Assembly: GCA_029990175.1 (NCBI GenBank)
Contig: JARKIP010000003.1
Span: 3,906,001 to 3,970,000 of the forward strand
Length of the DNA: 64,000 nt
Reading direction: 5' to 3'
DNA from: Petunia secreta
Lineage: Eukaryota > Streptophyta > Magnoliopsida > Solanales > Solanaceae
Position numbers and translations under genes: made by a program. The first letter of the stretch is position 1. Every line of letters begins with the position of its first letter. Positions 10,741-23,000 of the stretch are shown here, piece after piece. Under the pieces are notes generated by a model. That model had not been told where the DNA came from. It saw only the letters and a list, made by a program, of their open reading frames with translations, and ran no database searches.

Positions 10741-12245
10741 TTCAACCTCCAGTAGGTCCCACAGCAATGTAGTATTCGTTTAACATCTAGTGAAATGCCC
10801 ATCCAAAATCAGCTTCTGGTCAACAACATCCTTCAAAAATCATACTATTCTAAAAGAGCCAATCCCTATAGTAAAAAATAAACGACCTTTTTTCCCATCT
10901 AGTAAAGCTTTTTTTAAATATTCCTTTGTACAAGGAAGCCAATACACAATTGAATTTCTACTCTTATATTTTATACAAATTATAAAAAATGCTTAATATA
11001 GATAATAAAAATGCCATATTTTAATTAGGATTGTGATGCCTTTTCACATCTTTAGGTTCACTTCTTACATGTACTTGGTTCTGGAGAAATATAATGGATG
11101 ATTATGTCATTCATTACTAAATAATTTATTACTATCCAAGGATCAACGGTGACTTTTTACATCTCCAACTTAATGAGGCGAATGAACATTCATCCGTTGG
11201 AGAAAGTGAACAAACATACAATATATTTGTTACTAAATTGCTTAATTACGGTAGGAACTCACCAAATAGCTAATCAAATTCTGTGTTTAAGCATTACAAG
11301 TGAAAAGTTTATTTTCTTCCAGTTTCACTTTATCTCTGGCAATAGCCGAGAGACAGTACTAAAATTGTATTTGACAAGTAAGTTTATTTTCTTCTTTGTT
11401 AATTCCTATGATTATTCAGCACACTTTGTTTCAAGCATTGTTTATGCAAGTTCGGTTAAGAACCACTGCCTTTTTTTTGGAAGCTAAAATATTTATCTTT
11501 GATGGAATTTGATCTTTCATAAAATACAACATCAAACTATCAACATCTCACCCGCAATTATCTTGTTTCATTTTCTAAGCGGCTTAGAATTTGCACAAAT
11601 ACAAATGAGGTAAGCGGTATGTCTTTCAAACAAAATTTTGTTTGACTATAATTTTGCTATTCTGTATTTTGAAACTTCTTTTCGTGTTCTTTTAGTATAC
11701 TTTATATATATGTACTTGTGTTTTAGTAAGTTCATTAATCTTTAGGAATACTGCAAGCGGAATAGTTGCAATATTTAAAATGGATCTTAATACATATATC
11801 ATTGTATTTTTTTAAATAATTTACAACATTGATGAAACTCCAATCCTGAGTCTATTTTAGACTTTCAAAAATCATTGTGACATCATTATTTTCATTTCCG
11901 CAAAGAACGAAATGTAGGATTGTTATTAAGATGAAATAGAATAGTGACATCCTCATGTTTCTTTGATAATTTCATGGAATTTAAAATATCAATTGTGCAA
12001 CTCGAGCACAAATTTTTTTAAAACAACAATTATATAATTTTGTTAATATATTACATTCATTATTAAGGACACACGCGCGTTGCGCATCTCCAAAAACTAA
12101 AATTGTAAAAGGGTGAGTGGGAGTGCAATATTAACCAAGTAGACAGAAGCAAGTGAATATAATAATAACAGCTAGAAGCTCATCAAAGCAGTGAGACAAT
12201 AAACGATACAAATGAAGCAAAAACGCTAGACACAACCCATTTCGG
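10741..12245. other. AT-rich unassigned sequence
   Basis: I find no conserved protein motif on either strand. Short open frames (10790-10996, 11149-11487) have no recognisable domain and are probably chance. A small GC-rich stretch, GCGCGTTGCGC, near 12075 stands out from the AT-rich background. Nothing else can be supported. Confidence 0.4.
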
Positions 12246-12815
12246 ATGCCGATAAATGGAGCAAGTTCTCAGACGAGAGGAGGAGCGGCGCCGACCACTT
12301 ATTGGTGGCGTCACTGCCACTCTTCACTGCCATGGTTGATTTTTAGCCATAAGAAACAAACACCAGAGACAACAATCAAAGTAAGAAATAGAGACCCAGA
12401 GGCGATGGGTTTCTCCGCTGCAGCTGCTGATGTTTTCCCCTTTACTGGTTCCCGACGACCCACTTTCTCCTCTGTTTCCCTTCAATCTCCTTTTCTCTGT
12501 CTGAGATCAGTTTCTGATTTCAAATCCTCGTTTCTCGATCTGGGCTGGTGTGTGTTTCTGTGTATATGTGTGTGATATGGGTGAGTGTGTGTATTTTGAT
12601 GGTGTGAATGACGGGGAAGAAGAGATGGTGAGGGGTTGTTTTTTCTTGTGGATGGGAAGATGACCCAAAAACCAGTGGGGTCGGGTTGTGTAGAGTTTGC
12701 ACCGTATGTGTGATGTAAGTAAAGATATATACTCTGTATATGCGTGTGTCCTTGTCTGTGTGTGTAAGTGTTAGGAAGAAGAAGGTAAGGGAGATGGAGA
12801 CGTGGGGAAGATGAA
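12246..12815 (+). other. Unassigned segment with exon-like open frame upstream of truncated gag
   Basis: A GC-richer piece contains an ATG at 12404 (MGFSAAAADVFPFTGS), a Ser-rich stretch and then GGGCTGGTGTGTG near 12541-12553, which could be a splice donor. After it comes a TG-rich, intron-like run up to the point where retrotransposon gag begins abruptly at 12816. It could be a first exon and intron start of a host gene, or part of an unrecognised repeat. I do not recognise the peptide. Confidence 0.2.
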
Positions 12816-13826
12816 GTGGGGTCTGCTGAGTTCGTGTCTATGTTCATGAGCAGGTTCGTGCCCCAGAGTCAGCACGATGCTCAGAGGCGCGAGTTTGAGG
12901 GGTTGAGGCAGGGAAACCTGTCTGTTTCAGAGTATGACACCAGGTTCTTGTGGTTGTCTCAGTTTGCGCCGGCTATGGTGGCTCAGGAGAGGGACAAGGT
13001 CCTCCGGTTTGTTGAGGGTCTTCGTCCCCGCTTGCAGGTAGCTGTTGCCCCTAATATGGGCAACAAGTCATATTTTGAGATAGTTGATGTGGCGCGGCGG
13101 ATGGAGGATATCTTCGCCAGGGCTGACGCGGAGAGGGCGGCCAAGAGATCGCGTCAGTCTGGTGGGTGTAGTGGATCCGCTCAGAGGGGTCAGGGTCATC
13201 AGGGCCGTTCTCAGTCTAGGCCCCAGGCTGCTGCTTTGCCTGCCCAGGATTTTTCTTCAGAGACCCCGAGGCCTCAGTCATCCCAGAGGCGGGGTGGCTC
13301 TTCGCAGTCTGGTCCGCCGCAGTGCGGGAGGTGCCATCAGAGGCATCATGGGAGGTGTTCGTCTGGAGGTGGTCATGGCAGAGGTGGTAGAGGCGGTAGA
13401 GGAGGTAGAGGTGATGGATGTTTTGAGTGTGGGTCTCCAGAGCACTATGTCAGGAGTTGCCCTTATGTTTCATCAGGTCGCCAGGGATCCGCAGCTATGG
13501 TACCATCTGGTCCTCAGGCCGCCAGGCCCGTTTCTCAGATTCCTCCTAGACAGCAGTCTCAGAGAGCTCCAGGTTCAGGAGGCTCGGCGCAGGTCTATGC
13601 TATGACTCGTCAGGATGCTGAGGCATCCAATGATGTCATCACAGGTATTATTTCTGTCTGTGGCCGCGATGCTTATGCTCTTATTGATCCGAGGTCTACC
13701 TATTCGTATGTGTCGCCGGGATTTGCCCCTTGCTTGGGCAGGGATCTGGTCTTCTTAGATGATCCCTTTATGGTTGCCACCCCTATCGGGTCTTCTATAT
13801 GTGTAGATAGGGGTTATCGGTAGTGT
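12816..13826 (+). pseudogene. gag: gag and N-terminal protease, 5'-truncated
   Basis: The frame opens inside gag (EFVSMFMSRFVPQSQ), so roughly the first hundred codons of the usual protein are lost. GTG at 12816 is only the first triplet of the surviving frame, not a real start. The gag core is followed by a Gln/Ser-rich region, a Gly-Arg-rich tract (about residues 185-200) and a CCHC knuckle CFECGSPEHYVRSC. The protease starts at DAYALIDPRSTYSYVS. The family has Gly after the Asp-Pro/Ser pair, but this copy has Arg, so the triad is damaged. A TAG at 13821-13823 interrupts the frame, which continues unchanged afterwards. Confidence 0.9.
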
Positions 13827-14594
13827 ATGATCTCCATCTGTGGTGTAAAGTCCTTAGTGGACCTGATGCTGCTCGATATGTCTGATTTCGATGTCATTAT
13901 GGGCATGGATTGGCTGGCTTCCTGTCATGCGACTTTGGATTGCCATGCCAAGTCCGTGACGATCGGGGCAGAGGGTGAGTCTCGGGTTGTATGGAGAGGT
14001 TCCAGGCCTTCTCCGAAGAGTAGGATCATTTCTTTCTTGGAGGCGCAGAGGATGATATCTAGTGGGTGCGAGGGATATATTGCTTCAGTTCGGGATGTCC
14101 GGGCAGAGGAGTTATCCCTTGATAGAGTTCTGGTTGTTTGTGAGTATCCGGATGTGTTTCCTGATGATTTGCCGGGTTTGCCGCCTATGCGGGAGATAGA
14201 GTTTTGCATTGATCTATTGCCAGGCACTCAGCCTAAATCTATTCCCCCGTATCGTATGGCTCCTGTTGAGTTGAGGGAGCTGAAGGAGCAGATTCAGGAT
14301 TTGCTCGATAAGGGCTTCATTAGGCCCAGTGTGTCTCCATGGGGTGCCCCGGTATTATTTGTGAAGAAGAAGGATGGCTCTATGCGGATGTGTATTGATT
14401 ACCGGCAGCTGAATAAGGTTACTATCAAGAATAGGTATCCTTTGCCGCGTATTGATGATTTGTTTGATCAGCTTCAGGGTGCTACCTTCTTCTCGAAGAT
14501 TGATTTGAGGTCGGGGTATCATCAGTAGAGGATTCGGTCCGAGGACGTTTCCAAGACTGCTTTTCGTACCTGATATGGCCACTATGAGTTTCTG
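13827..14594 (+). pseudogene. pol: Protease C-terminus and first half of reverse transcriptase
   Basis: This is in the same frame as the upstream gag. The protease end carries FDVIMGMDWLASCHA. RT then begins with VLFVKKKDGSMRMCIDYRQL and KIDLRSGYHQ, followed at once by TAG (14526-14528) and, 14 codons later, TGA (14571-14573). Both stops fall in a strongly conserved RT block, so they are mutations and not programmed signals. The second fits a C-to-T change in an Arg codon. Confidence 0.92.
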
Positions 14595-17078
14595 GTGATG
14601 TCTTTCGGGCTTACGAATGCCCCAGCTGCTTTCATGGATCTGATTAACCGAGTGTTCAAGGCCTACCTTGACTCCTTCGTCATTGTGTTTATCGATGATA
14701 TCTTGGTTTATTCGAGGAGCAGGGAGGAGCATGAGCAGCATTTGAGAGTTGTTCTTCGGACTCTGAGGGATCAGCAGTTGTATGCCAAATTCTCCAAGTG
14801 TGAATTTTGGCTCAGTTCTGTATCTTTCCTAGGTCACGTGGTGACCAAGGATGGGGTGTGTGTTGATCCGAAGAAGATAGAGGCCGTTCAGAGTTGGCCT
14901 AGGCCTACTTCTCCTACAGAGATTCGAAGTTTCTTAGGCTTGGCAGGTTATTATCAGCGGTTCGTCGAGGGGTTTTCTTCTATTTCAGCACCTCTGACGA
15001 AGTTGACCCAGAAGAATGTTCCTTTCCTGTGGTCCGATGCCTGTGAGTCTAGCTTTCAGAAGCTTAAGACTCTGTTGACTTCAGCGCCAGTGTTGGCCTT
15101 GCCTAGTGGATCCGGGGGATTCACCGTATATTGTGATGCTTCGGGTGTTGGCCTGGGTAGCGTTCTGATGCAGGAGGGTAAGGTGATAGCTTATGCCTCG
15201 AGACAGCTGAAGGTCCATGAGAAGAATTATCCTGTCCATGATTTGGAGCTGTTAGCTGTCGTGTTTGCACTGAAGTTGTGGAGGCACTATCTTTATGGCG
15301 AGCCATGTGAGATATTCACCGATCATAAGAGTCTCCAGTACTTGTTCACTCAGAAGGACTTGAACGGGAGACAGCGCCGCTGGTTAGAGCTGCTGAAGGA
15401 TTATGATCTTTCTATCCGGTATCATCCCGGAAAGGCTAATGTTATAGCCGATGCCTTGAGTAGGAAGTCCATGGGTAGCCTCGCCTATCTTGATGCTGAT
15501 ATGAGGCCGTTGGCCCGTGAGTTGCAGGCTTTGTCCATTAGTGGGGTTCGGTTTGATGATTCTGTTCCAGGCCGGGTGCTTGCATATGTGGGGTCTCAGT
15601 CGTCTTTAGCTTCCCAGATTCGGGAAAGGCAGTTCGAGGATCCTTATCTGAGAGATCTCCGGGACAGGGTCCTGAGTGGGGGAGTGTCCTCGTTCGTGAT
15701 TGGTGATGATGGTGCTTTGCGGCTTAACGGCCGGGTATGTGTTCCAGCCATTGTGGAGCTAAGGCAGATGATTTTGGCAGAGGCTCACAGTTCGAGATAT
15801 TCCATTCATCCGGGTACTGCGAAGATGTATCATGATCTTCGAGAGCTGTATTGGTGGAAAGGGATGAAGAGGGATGTTGCTGATTATGTATCTCGGTGTT
15901 TGAATTGCCAGCAGGTGAAGTATGAGCACCAGAGGCCAGCCGGGGTGACCCAGTCTATGCCCATTCCTGAGTGGAATTGGGAGCAGATCACTATGGATTT
16001 CGTAGTTGGTTTGCCGCTGACCGTGGGTAAGCATGATTCGGTGTGGGTAGTAGTTGATCGATTGACGAAGTCGGCTCACTTCATTCCAGTGAGGACTACT
16101 TATACCTCGGAGCGTCTGGCTCGTATCTTCATTAAGCAGATTGTGAGATTGCATGGTGCTCCTGTTTCTATCATTTCTGACCGAGGTGCTCAGTTCACAG
16201 CTCAGTTTTGGAGATCTTTTCAGAGAGAGCTGGGTACTCGGGTCGATCTCAGCACTACAATTCACCCGCAGACTGATGGCCAGTCTGAGCGGACCATTCA
16301 GATCCTCGAGGATATGTTGAGGGCGTGTGCTATTGATTTTGGAGGCCATTGGGATAGCCATTTGCCGCTAGCAGAGTATGCGTATAATAATAGCTATCAG
16401 GCTTCTATCCAGATGGCTCCGTTTGAGGCATTGTATGGTCGGAGATGTCGCTCGCCTATCGGTTGGTTCGAGTCTGGTGAGGTCCAGGTGTTGGGGCCTG
16501 ATTTGGTGCAGCAGACCTTAGATAAGGTCCGGGTTATTCAGGATCGACTCCGCACGGCTCAGAGCCGGCAGATATCGTATGCAGATCGGAGGCGGAGAGA
16601 TCTTGAGTTCATGGTTGGGGACCGGGTATTCCTCAGAGTGTCGCCCATGAAGGGTGTTATGAGATTTGGGAAGAAAGGCAAGCTCAGTCCTAGGTTCATT
16701 GGGCCTTTTGAGATATTGGAGCGCGTTGGCGCCGTTGCTTATAGACTGGCTTTGCCTCCCTCTCTGTCTGTTCATCCGGTGTTCCATGTGTCCATGCTCC
16801 GGAAGTATGTTCACGATCTATCTCATGTGATCGATATGGCTTCCGTGGAGGTAGATGGCGACTTAGCTTATTCGGAGGAGACTATTGCTATTGTGGCTAG
16901 AGAGGTCCGTAAGATGAGATCGAAGGTGATCCCGCTTGTGAGAGTTCAGTGGGGGCATCACTCCATTGCCGAGGCAACTTGGGAGCTTGAGTCCGAGATG
17001 CGTGAGAGGCATCCGCGCTTGTTCGATGATTCAGGTATGAAATCCTTGTATTTTCTAAGCCTGAATTTGCATTTTTAA
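14595..17078 (+). pseudogene. pol: Reverse transcriptase, RNase H, integrase and chromodomain
   Basis: This is an 827-codon open segment in frame with the upstream parts. RT palm FIDDILVYS lies at residues 32-40. RNase H shows VYCDASG (Asp 181), the Glu of HDLELLAV and the Asp of FTDHKSLQYL. Integrase shows HHCC zinc ligands (about 397-438, ending CLNCQQVK), then Asp 468, Asp 529 and Glu 565, giving DD35E spacing. A GPF module follows near 703, and a chromodomain (about 770-800; VRVQWGHHSIAEATWELE) follows that. The chromodomain steers integration to heterochromatin in this group. The segment itself looks fully conserved, so only the upstream stops and lost 5' end disable it. Confidence 0.95.
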
Positions 17079-17186
17079 GTTTTATTGATTTCGGGTGGTA
17101 CCGAGGGGTCCTCGAAATCCGTACCAGCTCCGTGGCTAGTGTGTGGATCCTACCTTAGACTTAGGCTCGTCCGAGGACGGCCGAGA

Positions 17187-17203
17187 GTCTAAGTGGGGGA
17201 GAA
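17187..17203 (+). other. Polypurine tract
   Basis: GTCTAAGTGGGGGAGAA lies directly before the LTR start TGTAACGACC. It serves as the plus-strand primer in reverse transcription and fixes the 3' LTR start at 17204. Confidence 0.9.
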
Positions 17204-18072
17204 TGTAACGACCCTCAAATAGTCGTTACGGGATCCGAGACCTCGATTTGCATGTCGACAGTCCCAAAAGCTCCGTTAGGTCATTTATGACCCGTCTGTG
17301 AGATCTGAGTCGAAACGGAGTCCGTTTGGTAGGTTTTCGAGAAAAGGATCCGTTTATGAAATTCCGGAAAGGAATTTGGGGTTTCGATAGGTCGTTTTGA
17401 GTAAACGAACCCCGATGGAAAATCCGAGCGCACCGTTAGGTCTGTCTCGTCATTTATGATATGTAGCAACCTTCAAAATTGAAAACGGACCTCGTTTGAT
17501 AGGACTTTTGATAAAGTCCCCGTTTCGGAAGTTTAAAAGAGTTAAAAGAGGTTTCCGAGCTCGATTTGAGCAAATGAGCTCCGATGAGAGATCCGAAAGT
17601 TCCGTTAGGTTCGTATAGTCATTTGTGACATGTACCAACTTTCAGAATTGGATTCCGAGGTCGTTTGGTTAAATTTCGCTATTTTGGCGCAAGTCGAAAA
17701 TTGAACCTTTGCCGTGGGACCCACTTTTTGAGTTCTGGAGGTCCGAATTGAGTTCCGTCTTGACGAGCATGTCACCCAAGTATTTTATGGCTTGTGTTCA
17801 AAATTTGGGATCATTCCGAGCTTCGTAGGGTCCCGTTTTGCCCCTAAAACAGTAGAAAATCAGGTGCGACTTTTCTGTTCTGTTTTGGCGCAAACAGCCG
17901 GATAAAAGCTGATTTTCCGGCCAATCCGTAAGGAATTAGGAAAAACTCAAAACATGAAAGTTGTAGCCCTTTGAGTTTTGGTTCTAATGGAACCGGTTTC
18001 CGGTCATTTGGACATTTTCATCAGAAGTTATGATTTTTTCAAAAGAAGCTGTCGCAGAGGCAAAAAAACTGC

Positions 18073-18080
18073 TATAAAAA
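18073..18080 (+). promoter_or_regulatory. TATA box in Tekay-type LTR
   Basis: TATAAAAA followed by GG lies about 870 bases into the LTR and is the best promoter match in it. Transcription would start a few tens of bases downstream. Confidence 0.55.
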
Positions 18081-19114
18081 GGCCATTTCGGGCTATTTCG
18101 GTTCATAACTTATAAAAATCATTTGGTGAGCTCTTGAGGCGATTTTTGGGTATTTTTTGAAGACCCAATCATACTTACGCTTAAGTTAAGCCCTTTCAAT
18201 CCATCTTTATGTTGATTAACACAAGAATCAAAGGGTTGATTCTTGGAAATGGGTTAGAACCCTAGATTCTTAAGAATTGGGGAAAGACATCGAGCAAGGC
18301 TCGCATGTGGAATCTAAGTGTACTTTTGGACTCACGGGAGCGTGGGGAGTCCGGAAAAGTACATTTTGTAAATTTAGGGCTCGGCCCTACCCGGGGGCAT
18401 TTTGGTAATTTTTACCCTAGGATGCCTATAGGCTTAAATAGCTATAATTGAGCACTCATATGTGCTATATCTTGTCTTAATAGACCTAGTGGAGAGTCCT
18501 TCGCGGACAAGGCGAGCGGGAAAGGAGATTCTTCCCGGCATTTGAGCCCGAATTTCGAGGTAAGACTTGACCTCTATTGTGCTTGTGGACTCTTCCTTCA
18601 TGCTAGTATGCTTCATGTACGCATATATATACCTAACAATGGTTAGGATTAATGATGTGAATTACTTGCTATTATTGTTTGTTATAAATAGCGAGATTGT
18701 GACTCGACCGAGGTATGTGCCGGTCTAAACGCTACGTCGAGGTAGCTTAAATTTATATCGTAGTAACGCTTGCTACGCCATGCTTAGATAGCAAGAACTT
18801 GGGACATGGCCGAGGATGTTCCCGGCATGTCATGATAAATGTCTTGCCGAGGATTTTGCCGGCTTTTGTATGATATTGGTACTTGATTTGTTCACGTGCC
18901 GGGTTGTGTAGTGCTGTCTATACTTAACCTTGGGTTGGACGACATGGGAGTAGGGATTGTACCCCCAAACTGTGGTCGGGTTAACCTTCGCCTTACGTTC
19001 AGCTAGCATAACCAACCTGGGTTACGGTGACTGTGAAATATTATCGTTATTAATATTTCTGTTATTATTTCTGTTATTGTTATTAATGTCGTGGATATTA
19101 ATACTGTTAGAGGG

Positions 19115-19330
19115 ACACTTGACAGGGGGTGTGGTGTCGCCTATACTATGAGATGTGTCACACTTGACAGGGGGTGTGGTGTCGCCTATACTATGAGATG
19201 TGTCACACTTGACAGGGGGTGTGGTGTGGACACTTGATCTTTGAGATGTGACACACTTGACAGGGGGTGTGGTGTGGTCACTTGATTTATTGAGATACGA
19301 CGCACTTGACAGGAGGTGTGGTGCAATCGT
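19115..19330 (+). repeat. Minisatellite, five units of 45-49 bp
   Basis: Units start at 19115, 19160, 19205, 19253 and 19302, each beginning with ACACTTGACAGGGGGTGTGG or a variant (GCACTTGACAGGAGG in the last). The first three are spaced exactly 45 bp and are nearly identical. The later ones are diverged and longer. Confidence 0.95.
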
Positions 19331-20074
19331 AGACAGATTTGAGATGAGCCAACGACTACGGGTCGTTGATCTACTTATTCATGATTGTGATAGTGACTTC
19401 GGGTCACGGTATATGGTTGATACTTAGTAGTGGTGTTACTAGTCCATCGTAGGTCTAGGTTAGTCGGCACGGGAGTAGAGATTGGACCTCCAAACCGCCG
19501 CTGAGTTGACCTATGCCTTACGTTGGATAGGCATAATCCTTGAGACTTCTGGTTACTACTTGTGTGTATGGAATGTGTTACATCTATTTGTGATTTCACT
19601 ACTTTATTGTATGATTACTATAGTATGTTGTTGCTTATGATGCATGTAGCGACTTGTCCCGCAAGGGTACCTTAGCGGGCCTGTCGGTGATCTTACTGGG
19701 CTTCGGCTCATAACTTACTCTGCTACGTGCGCAGGTCCTTCATCCAGTCAGCAGCCCGGACGTTAGCGATTCCCGAGGCTTCTGAGACTTTTGATTGAGG
19801 TGAGCCGACCACACAGACCGTGGTGGCATACCGCCGGAGTCACTTAGAGATAGGACTCAGATTTCTTTGATGTATATTCATACTTTATTGAGTCACTCTT
19901 AGAATGCTCCAATTCTTTTGTGGATATATTCTTTTGGACTTCACCCTTTTATATTTATATATCCATTTATGATCTTTTCACATTATTGTTCTTTTCCGCA
20001 TCTTGTTTCATTGGTTCGCCTAGGCAAATGTTGTTTAGGTGCCATCACGAGCCCTTGGAAATTGGGTCGTGACA

Positions 20075-23000
20075 TTTTGGTTCCCTTGGCTCTCTATGAT
20101 GCTTTCACGAGAATCTTGGTGACGCAGATACCGCAAAAATCTATCATTCGCTGGACACCCTATTAGGTTGCCGCATGTGCAGACGTTCGATCTCAGGGAG
20201 CTCCTTTTCCGGTTCTTAATATTGCTGGAGTGAATTATGTTCCGGAGACAGCATGTGTTGTGCCTCTAGTTATTCTGGCTGGTTAGTTAGCCTGAGCAAT
20301 GGCTCGGTCCGAGCGTCCAAAGAGGTTGCATTATTTTATGTGGTTGAACCTTTCGATATTTTTATGCAATGCACCAGATAAACCTCGTGATTCTTTTTAA
20401 AATAAAATGATGTCAGCGTATCCTTCAGGCTCTTGATTATATCAAGCTGTATGGTGTTGATTATTCTTTTTTCTAGTTTCTGGGTCCAACCTTGAATTGG
20501 TGGGCCGCTATCTTATTAGCTAAGTTGGTTCGGTTTTTCTTCTAGATTCGTGGAAAGTTCCTTTCGAGTAGCGAGCGAAATGAAAAGTGTTTCCAGATTG
20601 AGTGGATTAGACAGGGTAGCCTGTCGGTTAGCCTGTTGGTGTTTCAGAATATGAGATTGAATTCTATAGAATGGCTGGATATGCATTAGAACTAGTTCAT
20701 GAGCCATTCGAGAGATTCAAAGATTTATTGATGACCTTTATTTTTCCTTGAAATCTAAGATGGCTCTAGAAATCGAGGTCTGGATTTCATTTGATGTTGT
20801 TGTTAATATTGCTCGAAGGTTCAAGGCATACCATAAGTTAGAGCGGGAAGAGTTAGCGCGGGAAAGTAAGAGATCCCACGGCCCTGGTGGGCAATCATGG
20901 TACCTCATTTGGAGGTAAGAGTTCTGGTTATTTTGGGAGGTCACCTTCCAGGTTATCTCAGCTTGTGTCACGTGATTCTTAGTGTGCGCCAGTAGTTTGT
21001 CAATATCGCACCCAGTTTTTCTCTTTATAGCTATCAACAATCTGTCCAGCTTCCATTTTAATTGAAAAAGTATTATCATTGTCGTGAACCTGTCATCCTT
21101 GGTGAAGTTTTCCCTTACTCCGGCAAGTTGGCAGTTGTTCTTCTTTTTGCCCTCAGGCACCTGCCCAGTCGCAGGGATTTCATTTAGATCTCAATCAGTT
21201 AAAGAAATGCCACGATCCAGTAAAGGTTGAGAGCGTGGTGGCAATTATTCTTCAGAAGGTAATTATTATTATAACGGCTTAGTTCAGCCACAGAGGTAGT
21301 TTTATGAACTGCCAGTCTGACAGGATGTTGAGGTATCCGATATAGTAAACCCTGAGATTTATTCCTCTCCTAAATGTGAGTAAGATTTGATTTTTTTCGA
21401 TCGATTTGGAAATAGTGTGTCTTATCATGTTGCGATGGTTTCCTTGGATATTGACTTAATTAAGAATCGGCTGCGGTAGAGGGGCGAGCTTCTGGTATGA
21501 TTTATTCCTGGCATTGGTGAGACCCTACTAATTTATCTGGTCTAAATATGAGAAATTTGACAGTGAGTGTCGGTATTGTCTGCTTGGCATCTTATCATGC
21601 CAGCTTTTATTATTAAGTCAAATTAGTATACCTCTCTTCTCGGAATTCCGTGTTGGTAGGAGGATAGGATTCCTATTCATCACCATCAGAAAGTGTCATC
21701 TGTTTCTTCCGGTGTAAAGTGGTTAGTAAGTAATATTCGATCTACGTATCTCATCTTGGTTCAAAATACTAGTAAAGTCATGTTATCCTATGAGCTTATC
21801 TGGGTTATAACAGGGTTTCTGGTAAATTGTCAGAGTTTTCTTATTATTGGGAGGTTAAATTGGCATGGATGTTGTTCCATAGTGCTAATTTAATATATAT
21901 TTCTTCAATTGCGATTCTTTGGCTAGCTTGATTCATAAGTAGTCTAGCTCTGGTAGCCAAATAAATAAGACGATGAGCTTCATAAAGATCTAATTATTTC
22001 TATCCTCAGTTTATTGCCATCTCTTCGTCTTTCGACACTTGTGAGCTTAGGCGATTAGTAACCTATTGTGATGTTCCCTGTGTTGAGCCAGAGTGCATGT
22101 CAAGGTAACTGGGTAAGCATAATATTGTTTTGGATATAAACACTTACTCTTCCAAAAGATAGCACTGCTAAGAACCACGGTAAAAGATGTCCAAAATAGT
22201 AGCACAAAATGTTTCAAAATCTGAAAAATTGTTTTTATCTTCGGACAGCTGTTAGTAGTTTGCGCATAACTCCTTGTACAAAATTGATATTAAGATGCTT
22301 CAAGATTCCCTGGAACCCTAAAACATATATCTAAAACTTTTGTGAAGACTATGAAGTCTATAACTTTGATCTATACTCTGAAAATTAGGTTGAAGATCAG
22401 GACAGTGGTGCTGTCCAGACATTCCATCTGCGGATTTGTTATGTCGTCCAGTTGTCTCATCTTGTTATCCGTTTAACATGTTTATGTTATCAACTTATAC
22501 GGTATCCATTCCCATGTATAGTATAATGCTGGTTTTGTTTTGCGGATCATCCAGTTTCAGGGGAAACTCTGCCAAAATTTTTATATAGAAGTACCATCCA
22601 TCAGGCGGTGGTGTTTACGACAAAGGTATGGAGGTGCGAACTCGAGAGTTGCAGCTGTTTGGCAACTCGAAAGGTTAGTTTGGTAGCTTAGGTCTGCCTA
22701 CATTCAGTTTTTAGCCAAATCTTCTTTAGGCCAGCAGGTTGTGCGGGGATGATTATTCCTATTCAAATTATTTGTATGAGTTTATGCTCTAAGTGGAGGA
22801 GTCTTCCTCCAATTGATGTCGAGTCATAATATCAAATCTCTAAGGCATTGCTGAAGCGTAAGCTAATTCTTAGCTCCATCGACTTGTTCTATATCGTAAA
22901 GTATATCGACGAGGTGATTTGTCGGCAGAATCATGTTAATCCATCCAGAGTTTCGTGTATCATTGTTTCGAAAATATAAGAACTCTCCTCTCGTGATCGA

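Larger units (their letters stand above)
12816..20074 (+). mobile_element. Tekay-type Ty3/gypsy chromovirus, 5'-truncated
   Basis: A long gag-pol reads in one frame from 12816 to 17078 and ends in a chromodomain. It is followed by a polypurine tract and a 3' LTR of 2.9 kb (17204-20074). The 5' LTR, PBS and first part of gag are missing. The C-terminal chromodomain and GPF module place it in the chromoviruses, and the overall wording is Tekay/Del-like. Three in-frame stop codons (13821, 14526, 14571) and no frameshifts indicate modest age. Confidence 0.93.
17204..20074 (+). repeat. 3' LTR of the Tekay-type element
   Basis: It starts TGTAACGACCCTC after the polypurine tract and ends GGGTCGTGACA, with the TG...CA ends expected of an LTR. 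At 2871 bp it is long. It has a good TATA box (18073-18080), a tandem repeat (19115-19330), and two diverged copies of a block containing GCCTTACGTT (about 18945-19020 and 19465-19540). It shares scattered blocks with the LTR at 23219-25804, so the two families are related. Confidence 0.9.

Noticed and set aside
12063..12090. GC-rich GCGCGTTGCGC stretch as a regulatory palindrome
   Set aside because: The stem is only four base pairs. No second copy or associated gene was seen.
13084..13605. 173-codon alternative frame within Tekay gag
   Set aside because: It is a shadow of the real gag frame, which carries the zinc knuckle.
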